This document shows positions 7,576 to 12,525 of a DNA stretch of 19,852 nt, piece after piece (within the stretch, counting starts at the first letter, position 1; each line of letters opens with the position of its first letter). The stretch lies in contig CAZOTT010000045.1 of the NCBI GenBank assembly GCA_964582785.1, positions 1-19,852 of the forward strand, read 5' to 3'. Below the pieces are notes generated by a model. The model was not told the origin of the DNA and made no database searches. It saw only the letters and a list, made by a program, of their open reading frames with translations. The DNA is from JAMOQA01 sp964582785 (GTDB lineage: Bacteria > Acidobacteriota > Polarisedimenticolia > J045). The translations under genes and the position numbers were made by a program.

Positions 7576-7915
7576 GGGTCACCACGTGCCTTCCGGGGGC
7601 CGGCGGGGCGGGACGGGAGCCCGCCTTCCCGTGGCCGGCGTCCCGGGAGGCTGGATGCCGGCGGGGGGGCATGTCGAACCCGCCCGGGGACCAGGGGTTG
7701 CACCGCAGGACACGCCACGCCGCGAGCAGTCCGCCCCGCAGGAGGCCCCACTCCCCGATCGCCAGGAAGGCGTATTCCGAGCAGGTCGGGTGGTAGCGGC
7801 AGCTCGCCGGCAGGACCGGCGATACGAACCGCTGGTAGCCGCGGACGAGCAGGAGACCGGCCCGGGAGGGCAGCCGGGAGAGGGCCCGGACGAGGCCGCT
7901 GGGTCCGCTGTTCAC
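7565..7915 (-). CDS. yidD: Membrane protein insertion efficiency factor YidD
   Basis: A 116-aa YidD-family protein (formerly DUF37), a small membrane-associated factor that assists YidC-dependent insertion. The family core is clear: LLVRGYQRFVSPVLPASCRY, then HPTCSEYAFLAI, then RCNPWSPGGFD, with the conserved Cys residues. The start is GTG at 7915-7913, with GGAGGAG five bases upstream. The first 14 or so residues (MNSGPSGLVRALSR) are encoded by one copy of a 95-bp tandem repeat and replace the short N-terminus usual for YidD. The GTG overlaps the stop codon of the preceding mini-ORF (GTGA). A Pro/Arg-rich tail of about 35 residues follows the core and may not be structured. Confidence 0.93.
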   Translation of the reverse strand: MNSGPSGLVRALSRLPSRAGLLLVRGYQRFVSPVLPASCRYHPTCSEYAFLAIGEWGLLRGGLLAAWRVLRCNPWSPGGFDMPPRRHPASRDAGHGKAGSRPAPPAPGRHVVTHGS

Positions 7916-8076
7916 GGGCGCTCCTCCGGGCGGCCGGCGCGAGGCGCGGTCGGCGCGGGCCGCGGGCGGCGGGAGAGGGCCCGGACGAGACCAGTGGGTC
8001 CGCTGTTCACGGGCGCTCCTCCCGGTGGCCGGCGCGAGGCGCGGTCGGCGCGGGCCGCGGGCGGCGGGAGAGGGCC
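7875..8076. repeat. 95-bp tandem duplication upstream of yidD
   Basis: Unit 1 is 7875-7969 and unit 2 is 7970-8064, with a partial third copy from 8065 to about 8076. The two full units differ at only about five positions. Each unit carries a GTG codon (7915 and 8010), a GGAGGAG ribosome binding site and the sequence between them. The duplication therefore reproduces a complete initiation signal each time. The unit length is not a multiple of three, so the copies are in different frames relative to each other and each ORF closes at the next start codon. Confidence 0.9.
7912..8010 (-). CDS. 32-aa mini-ORF from tandem duplication, coupled to yidD
   Basis: The ORF runs from GTG at 8010 to TGA at 7914-7912 and encodes 32 residues starting MNSGPTGLVRALSRRPRP. 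Its first 14 residues nearly copy the YidD N-terminus. The remainder is Pro/Arg/Ala-rich and matches no family I know. GGGAGGAG precedes the GTG. The stop overlaps the yidD start as GTGA, the usual layout for translational coupling. It may simply be a duplication by-product whose translation delivers ribosomes to yidD; there is no evidence of an independent function. Confidence 0.4.
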   Translation of the reverse strand: MNSGPTGLVRALSRRPRPAPTAPRAGRPEERP

Positions 8077-8105
8077 GGGCACGGGCTGATCGGCCGGAAG
8101 TTCAT
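8007..8105 (-). CDS. 32-aa mini-ORF coupled to rnpA and the second mini-ORF
   Basis: The ORF runs from ATG at 8105 to TGA at 8009-8007 and encodes 32 residues starting MNFRPISPCPALSRRPRP. Its ATG overlaps the rnpA stop as ATGA, and its stop overlaps the next mini-ORF start as GTGA. The last 20 or so residues nearly copy those of the following mini-ORF because both lie in the 95-bp duplication. The ribosome binding site (GAGGGAAGAG region) is moderate. No known family. The unbroken chain of 4-base overlaps is the main reason to list it. Confidence 0.35.
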   Translation of the reverse strand: MNFRPISPCPALSRRPRPAPTAPRAGHREERP

Positions 8106-8776
8106 GTCCGTTCTTCTCTTCCCTCTCCTCGGGCCGGGCCGGGGGACCGGGTGCTTCCGGCCGCGGGTCCCGGGTGATCGTCGTCCGGCGCGGTCGGCCG
8201 GGGGTTCGCGGGCGATCCTCCGCCCCGGGGGGCGGGAGCGGCTGCCGGGGGCCGTGGCCCGCGGGACAGGCGCCGCCGGAGCCGGGCCAGGGCCGCCAGG
8301 AAGTCCCGCTCCAGGTCCCGGTAGGAGCACCCGCGGGAAGAGGGACGGACGTTCACGACCAGGTCGAGGGAACCGATCTCGCGGCGGTGGCGGCGAAAGA
8401 CCTCGCGGACCAGGCGCCGCTGGCGGTTCCGCACCACCGCGCCCCCGACCTTCCTCGTCGCGGTCACCCCCAGGCGGGCGTACCCGCGGGTGGAGGGAAG
8501 GGCGAACAGGACGATCAGCCGGCCGGGGATCCGGATTCCCTGGTCGTAGACGGTCCGGTACTCCCGCCGCTTCCGGAGCCGGACCTGCCGGGGGAACGTC
8601 GCTCGCGGCGGGTTCGGGCCCCCGGCGCGACCCCTCAGACGGCCAGGCGCTTGCGGCCCTTCGCCCGCCGCCGCTTCAGCACGCGGCGGCCGCCGGCCGA
8701 CTTCATCCGGGCGCGGAACCCGTGCGTCTTCTTCCGCTTCCTGTTGTTCGGCTGGAACGTGCGTTTCATCGTGCAA
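8102..8776 (-). CDS. rnpA: Ribonuclease P protein component, probably starting upstream of rpmH
   Basis: Protein subunit of RNase P, which trims the 5' leader of tRNA precursors. The core is certain: RLRKRREYRTVYDQG, then YARLGVTATRKVGGAVVRNR and QRRLVREVFRRHRREI, containing the RNR signature. The core begins right after the rpmH stop, yet no ATG, GTG or TTG lies in frame between that stop and the core. The nearest ones are TTG at 8776-8774 and GTG at 8785-8783, both just upstream of the rpmH ATG. I chose TTG 8776, with AGGTGA five bases before it. This gives 224 aa with about 60 extra N-terminal residues read out of frame through rpmH. A CTG at 8638 overlapping the rpmH stop (CTGA, 178 aa) is the alternative. 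A Pro/Gly-rich tail of about 50 residues follows the core. Confidence 0.85.
   Translation of the reverse strand: MHDETHVPAEQQEAEEDARVPRPDEVGRRPPRAEAAAGEGPQAPGRLRGRAGGPNPPRATFPRQVRLRKRREYRTVYDQGIRIPGRLIVLFALPSTRGYARLGVTATRKVGGAVVRNRQRRLVREVFRRHRREIGSLDLVVNVRPSSRGCSYRDLERDFLAALARLRRRLSRGPRPPAAAPAPRGGGSPANPRPTAPDDDHPGPAAGSTRSPGPARGEGREERT
8635..8769 (-). CDS. rpmH: 50S ribosomal protein L34
   Basis: A 44-aa, very basic protein beginning MKRTFQPNNRKRKKTHGFRA and ending GRKRLAV, the complete and typical L34, a structural protein of the large ribosomal subunit. The start is ATG at 8769-8767, with AGAGG eight bases upstream. It is the first gene after a strong predicted promoter, with a leader of about 190 nt, and it precedes the RNase P core as in most bacteria. 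Unusually, the whole gene appears to lie inside the extended rnpA reading frame, in another frame. Confidence 0.97.
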   Translation of the reverse strand: MKRTFQPNNRKRKKTHGFRARMKSAGGRRVLKRRRAKGRKRLAV

Positions 8777-8963
8777 GCCTCTCACCTCGACCCGTGGGCC
8801 TCGCGGCCGCGAGGTCGAACCGGGTTCCCACCGGCGATCCCCGGCGCCGGGAGGCGGGGGGGCGGTCTGCGGCGGTACCCCGGGTTGGCTCTCGGCCCCG
8901 CCCTCGGCGGCCGGACGCACGCCACGCCCGTCCCGCCGTCCGCGGGGTCCCGGGAAACGCCAA

Positions 8964-8992
8964 AGGTTAGGAGCCCCGGTCCCGGGTGTCAA
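8964..8992 (-). promoter_or_regulatory. Sigma70-type promoter of the rpmH-rnpA operon
   Basis: On the minus strand, TTGACA (8992-8987, a perfect -35) is followed after exactly 17 bp by TAACCT (8969-8964, keeping the TA...T pattern of the -10). Transcription should begin near 8957, giving a leader of about 188 nt before rpmH. It is the best promoter match I found in the window and reads into rpmH, rnpA, yidD, yidC and khpB. Confidence 0.75.
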
Positions 8993-9231
8993 ACCGCGGG
9001 GCGGGCGCCGGATGGCAGGGCCTGACCGTGGCCCGTGACCGCGGGGTCCGCTGGATCCTGCGACTGCCGCCGGTCCACTCGCCGAGACGGCCCGACGCTG
9101 GCGCCGATGGATTCGCGCCCCCCTCGCGGCACCCGGGCCGCGCTGGCAGCTCGAAGCCTCTTCCGACGGGCCGCGACTTCGGGAAACGCCCGGAATACCG
9201 ATGCCCCGGTCCCCCGCTTCGAGTACGGGCG

Positions 9232-9300
9232 GGAGAACCGCGATTCCTGCAAGGGGGGCGTCGCAGAATCGCCGGTTGGCTGGTTTCCGGGCCGGTCCGC
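9232..9300 (+). repeat. Degenerate left extension of the 31-bp repeat array
   Basis: GGAGAAC at 9232 and GCAGAAT at 9263 lie exactly 93 and 62 bp before the first clear GGATAAC at 9325, so they sit on the same 31-bp grid. Flanking words also match: CGATTCC at 9241-9247 corresponds to the same word at 9334-9340. The unit expected at 9294 is not recognisable. This looks like an older, decayed part of the array. Confidence 0.6.
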
Positions 9301-9324
9301 GGTGGCGGGCGCGGGAAACGAGCG

Positions 9325-9486
9325 GGATAACGGCGATTCCGGCAGGGGGGGTGTCGGATAACCGGGCTCCTGGCAGGTTTCCCGGCGATTCCGTCCCCGG
9401 AACCTGCCAGAACGAGCGTTATCGCGCACCCGACCTGCCAAATCGGGAGTTATCCGACACCCTACCTGCCATTTTGCCGGTTATCC
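9325..9486. repeat. 31-bp phased repeat array, copy A
   Basis: The GGATAAC word occurs on the plus strand at 9325 and 9356. Its reverse complement occurs at 9418 (as GTTATCG), 9449 and 9480. All starts are multiples of 31 bp apart; the slot at 9387 is a spacer where orientation flips. Each unit is GGATAAC-N9-GGCAGG-N9. Around the spacer, CTGGCAGGTT and AACCTGCCAG form a perfect 10-bp stem with a loop of about 20 nt. The reverse complement of this block matches copy B at 12148-12309 at high identity. It lies in non-coding DNA to the left of the DUF115 gene. Confidence 0.92.
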
Positions 9487-9851
9487 CGCACCTCCCACAC
9501 CACGTGCGCTTGCGCCCGTTCCCGCGCGCAACCCGCGGGCGGCTCATCCTCGACGGTCGGCAGGCGGCGCGCGCTCTTCCGTTGCGCCCGGCATCCCGCA
9601 CGCGGCCCGCGAGGGCTGCCTGTCATTGCCCGGTCCCCTGCGCTTTCGCCCCTTGTCCTTCACCGGTTTTCGGGAGACCGCGGAGCCCCGATGGAGATCG
9701 CGTCCTGAAGCGCCGGGACGCGGTGCCCCGAAGGATCCGCTCCACCCGGTCCGGTCGGGGGTGCGCCGGCGGTGGCACGGGGCCTGCACTGGTACCGGAA
9801 GACGGGACCGCCCCGCGCGGCGCCGGCGAGGCGGTCCCGCGGGAGGAAGCC

Positions 9852-11663
9852 GTGGCGGTCCTGCGAGAAACGCCGCCCGGCGGGGCCCTTCCGGGGTCCG
9901 GGGCCGGTCTGCGGGGCATCCGGCCGGAAAACGCGGCCGTCCTGGCGAATCGCCATCCCGCAGCATGGCGACGGATTCTTGACGGTATGGCCGGGGAACG
10001 ATCCCGTGGGCCGACGGCGGCCGTGGGCAGCCCGCCCCGGTCCTGCCCCCCTTCCCTCCGGTCTCCCGCCCGGCCGACCGGCCCGGTTCCAGGGACCCGC
10101 GACGGTGCCTGGCCGCCTCCCGACATGGCTCTCCCCCGGTCCACCGGATCGATTCCCGGGACCCGCGAGTGGGTCGGCCTGCCCCTCCACGAGTCTGCCC
10201 CCGGGCCGGCCGGCTCGGTTCCCGGGACCCGCGACGGTGCCGGCCCGACTCTCGGGAAGCCTGCCCTGCCGCGCGGACTCGAGTCCTGCCGGGAGGTCGT
10301 GGTCTTCGGCTTCGGGGACGGGGGTCTCCTCGGGGAAGTCCTCCGGCGGGTCTCCCCGGCCGCCCGGGTCACGGTCGCGGTGCTGGACCCCGGGGCGTTC
10401 GTCGAGGCGCTCCGGAGGCGGGACCTCCGGGCGGTCCTCGCGGACCCGCGCCTGGTCCTCGCCGTGGGCGGAGTCCGGGAGATCGCCCGGTGCCTGCCGC
10501 GGCGGCCCGGGGAATCCCTCCGGGTGGTGGTCGCACCCACCGTCCCCGGGGAGGTGCCGGAAGCCCTGGCGCCCCTCGCCGGGATGGCCCGGGAGCTGGC
10601 GGCGGCCCAGTCCTCGCTGCTCGGGCAGCGGCCCGTGGTCCTCGCCAACGTGGCCGCCAACCTGGAGGTCATCGCGGGGGCGGAGCCGGTGGCGGTTCTG
10701 CTCCCGGTGTTCGCCGGGCGGCCCACCCTCCTCGTCGCGCCGGGGCCGAGCCTCGCCGGCGACCTGCCCTGGCTCCGGGCGCACCGGGACGAGCTGCCGG
10801 TCCTCGTCGCCCTGGACGCGTCGCTCCGGGCGCTCCGCGGGGCCGGCATCCGGCCGGACCTCGTGGTGACCCTGGACCCGAGTCCCCGGAACACGCACAA
10901 GTTCCGGTCCGAGGAAGGGCCCGCCCCCGGGGCGGACGACGGCAGGGCGCGCCCGGACGTTGCCCCGCGGAATCTCCTCCCGCCGGGCCCGAACCCCCCG
11001 GGAACGGGTCCCGCCCCCGCCCGCTGGCTTCACCGGGATCTCCCCGTGGTCTTCTTCGAGGGGGCGCGCCCGGAGGTGGTGGCCGCGGCCGGTCGCCCCC
11101 TGTTCGCCTGCGAGCGGGGGGGGCTCCTCGACCGGGCCCACCCGGCGTTCGGCCGGGCCGGGACGTACCGCAGCGGGGGGACCGTGCTCCTCGCCGCCCT
11201 GGACGTGCTCCTGCAGCTGGGGGCGGGGCCGGTGGGACTGCTCGGGGCGGACCTGGCCCTGGGCCCGGGGGGCGCCTACGGAACCGGGGGGGAGAGACCC
11301 GGGGGGGAGAAGGGGCGGGTCCTGGAGGTTCCCGGCCGGGACGGGGAGATGGTCCGGACGACGGAGACCCTGTGGCGTCACCGGCGGCGCCTGCTGCGCC
11401 GGATCGCCGCGGAGGAGCCGGGCAGGGTCGTCGACCTGTCGGGGAAGGGGGCGGACCTTCCCGGCGTTCCCCGGGCGGACCTCCGAAGCTGGGTCCGGCA
11501 CGCGGGGAAGCTCGCCGGGGGGCGGCGGGCCCCGGTTCCCTGGCGCCGGCCGCCCGGAGCGGTCTCCCTGCTGGCGGGACCGGAGCGGGAAGAGGCCCTG
11601 GCGGCGGCCCGGGCCGCCCTCCTCGCCGCGGGGGCCGCCGCGGCGGGGCCGGTTCTTCCCTGA
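9852..11663 (+). CDS. DUF115 / MptE-like (motility accessory factor type) protein
   Basis: A 603-aa protein of the DUF115 (6-hydroxymethylpterin pyrophosphokinase MptE-like) superfamily, which includes the flagellin-glycosylation factors called Maf. The first Rossmann-like domain begins near residue 150 (VFGFGDGGLLGEVLRR) and includes an acidic loop, VAVLDPGAF. The DUF115 core starts near 290, with LLVAPGPSLAGDLPWLRAH and then LVALDASLRALRGAGIRPDL and VVTLDPSP. YRSGGTVLLAALDVLLQLGA and GPVGLLGADLAL follow. The frame is open to 9201, but GTG at 9852 is preferred: GGAGG lies five bases upstream, the length is normal for the family, and longer versions would translate the repeat array. Residues 77-142 are a 22-residue tandem repeat, and a Pro-rich insert sits after VVTLDPSP. 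No flagellar genes are visible, so the substrate is unknown. Confidence 0.85.
   Translation: MAVLRETPPGGALPGSGAGLRGIRPENAAVLANRHPAAWRRILDGMAGERSRGPTAAVGSPPRSCPPSLRSPARPTGPVPGTRDGAWPPPDMALPRSTGSIPGTREWVGLPLHESAPGPAGSVPGTRDGAGPTLGKPALPRGLESCREVVVFGFGDGGLLGEVLRRVSPAARVTVAVLDPGAFVEALRRRDLRAVLADPRLVLAVGGVREIARCLPRRPGESLRVVVAPTVPGEVPEALAPLAGMARELAAAQSSLLGQRPVVLANVAANLEVIAGAEPVAVLLPVFAGRPTLLVAPGPSLAGDLPWLRAHRDELPVLVALDASLRALRGAGIRPDLVVTLDPSPRNTHKFRSEEGPAPGADDGRARPDVAPRNLLPPGPNPPGTGPAPARWLHRDLPVVFFEGARPEVVAAAGRPLFACERGGLLDRAHPAFGRAGTYRSGGTVLLAALDVLLQLGAGPVGLLGADLALGPGGAYGTGGERPGGEKGRVLEVPGRDGEMVRTTETLWRHRRRLLRRIAAEEPGRVVDLSGKGADLPGVPRADLRSWVRHAGKLAGGRRAPVPWRRPPGAVSLLAGPEREEALAAARAALLAAGAAAAGPVLP
10080..10277 (+). 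repeat. Three in-frame 66-bp tandem repeats in the DUF115 gene
   Basis: Units at 10080-10145, 10146-10211 and 10212-10277 each begin with codons for Gly-x-(Val/Ile)-Pro-Gly-Thr-Arg-(Asp/Glu). The shared word GGGACCCGCGA lies at 10092, 10158 and 10224, exactly 66 bp apart. The unit is 22 codons, so the repeat keeps the frame. It encodes a Pro/Gly-rich linker between the N-terminal helix and the first Rossmann domain. Confidence 0.88.
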
Positions 11664-12130
11664 AGAAGCGCCCTGCCGGGAACCGCGAGGCGGCCGACGG
11701 CCACCCCGGGACGGCACCGCCATGCTTCCTGCCAGAAGGGGCTGCGCCGGGAAAGGGGGTCGTACCCTGAACCAGCAGCCCGGGAAGGACTTCCGGTCAC
11801 GGCGGCCGGTGCGGCTGCGGGCAACGGAAGGGCTTCTGCTGCCAGGTGGTTCCGTGACAACCCGGCCTCCCTTCCCGGCCCATGCTCCCTGCCATGGGAG
11901 GCGCGCGGGGAAGAAAGGCAGCGCTCTCAACCGTCGAGAGGTGCGCCGGGAACGGGGGCCGGGATTCCGCGCCACCGGCGTGGGGGAAAGGTCCTCTGGC
12001 CGTCGGAGTCCGCCCCGATACCCGGCGCAGAACTCCTTCCCCGGCCGCCGGTTGAGAGCGCGAACCCCTTTCCCGGTGCACCTCCCAGTCTCTACCCGCA
12101 GAGCTGGGCATGTGGGAGGACATCTGCTGC
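11664..12130. repeat. Mosaic of diverged short repeats, non-coding
   Basis: No gene is recognisable. A block at 11741-11794 (containing GCGCCGGGAAAGGGGGTCG) matches the reverse complement of 12029-12082 at roughly 75 percent identity by eye, including the CCGGGAAAGGGG and GGGAAGGA words. A further copy in direct orientation is at about 11881-11932: both 11721 and 11881 start with CATGCT followed by CCTGCCA and end with CAACC or GAACC. The result is three related units, two direct and one inverted. The stretch 12310-12525, after the 31-bp array, shows nothing I recognise apart from the ribosome binding site of the next gene. Confidence 0.6.
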
Positions 12131-12147
12131 CCTGGAAGGTTCGGGCG

Positions 12148-12309
12148 GGATAACGGGCGAAATGGCAGGTGGGGTGTCGGATAACTCGCGATCTGGCAGG
12201 TCGGGTGCGGGATAACGCGCCTTCTGGCAGGTTTCGACGCCGAAATCGCCCGGAAACCTGCCACAGGCCCGGTTATCCGACACCCTCCCTGCCGGAATGG
12301 CAGTTATCC
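12148..12309. repeat. 31-bp phased repeat array, copy B (inverted relative to copy A)
   Basis: GGATAAC occurs at 12148, 12179 and 12210. Its reverse complement GTTATCC occurs at 12272 and 12303. Every start is on one 31-bp grid, with the slot at 12241 acting as the spacer where orientation flips. GGCAGG (12164, 12195, 12226) and CCTGCC (12257, 12288) follow the same period. TGGCAGGTTTC and GAAACCTGCCA around the spacer make an 11-bp perfect stem. It lies between the DUF115 gene and the transglutaminase-like gene, as an inverted counterpart of 9325-9486. Confidence 0.92.
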
Positions 12310-12525
12310 CGCCCGTTTTCGGGACCGGAGCCCCGCGGCGCCAGGGGGGAGGGACCGCGGGGGCCGCCGGGGCAGCGGCGCGCCGCCCGGGTTCCGGTTG
12401 ACGGGGCGGCGGTCTCACCGGACAAGAAAGGGGGCACCTGCCGGGGGGAACGGTCTTCCTGTGCCCGGAACGAGCCGGGAAGGGAATCTCCTCGCCGCCT
12501 CCGCCGGGGTCCCGAGGGAGGAGTC

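Larger units (their letters stand above)
8993..9851. other. Non-coding region between divergent rpmH and DUF115 genes
   Basis: About 860 bp between two divergent transcription units. An open frame crosses it, but nothing resembles a protein family. It holds the 31-bp-grid repeat array (9232-9486, annotated separately). The right part, 9490-9851, shows nothing I recognise; I could not choose a promoter for the DUF115 gene. Confidence 0.6.

Noticed and set aside
8007..8330. 107-codon ORF overlapping the rnpA 3' end
   Set aside because: Its upstream two thirds is a shadow of rnpA in another frame. Only the part from the ATG at 8105, which is coupled to the rnpA stop, is kept as a mini-ORF.
5818..8970. 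1050-codon plus-strand ORF opposite yidC and rnpA
   Set aside because: It is antisense to well-identified genes and its translation is Arg/Pro/Gly-rich without domains; such long shadows are expected at this GC content.
8102..8992. rnpA starting at the ATG at 8992
   Set aside because: That ATG lies inside the -35 element of the predicted rpmH promoter, upstream of the likely transcript start, and would add over 70 residues of low-complexity sequence.
9325..9486. CRISPR array, because of regular spacing of short repeats
   Set aside because: The period is 31 bp, with two conserved boxes of 6-7 bp and only 9-bp variable gaps. Units switch orientation, and no cas genes are present. CRISPR repeats are longer, have spacers of about 30 bp or more, and do not invert.
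9325..9486. Cluster of DnaA boxes, because GTTATCC resembles TTATCCACA
   Set aside because: The bases after TTATCC are GACA or CGCA, so an extra base breaks the CACA half, and the second conserved box GGCAGG has no place in a DnaA box.
11653..11667. Terminator at the DUF115 stop codon (TTCTTC-CCT-GAAGAA)
   Set aside because: The stem is only six base pairs, AT-rich, with a three-base loop and no following T-run, so it is too weak to call.
10960..12153. 397-codon plus-strand ORF across the end of the DUF115 gene
   Set aside because: It lies in another frame of the DUF115 gene and then non-coding repeats; the composition is Arg/Gly/Pro-rich shadow with no family features.
9325..12309. Transposon with long terminal inverted repeats carrying the DUF115 gene
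   Set aside because: No transposase or integrase is visible between the blocks, and I saw no target-site duplication at the outer edges. It remains possible as a non-autonomous unit but is not supported.
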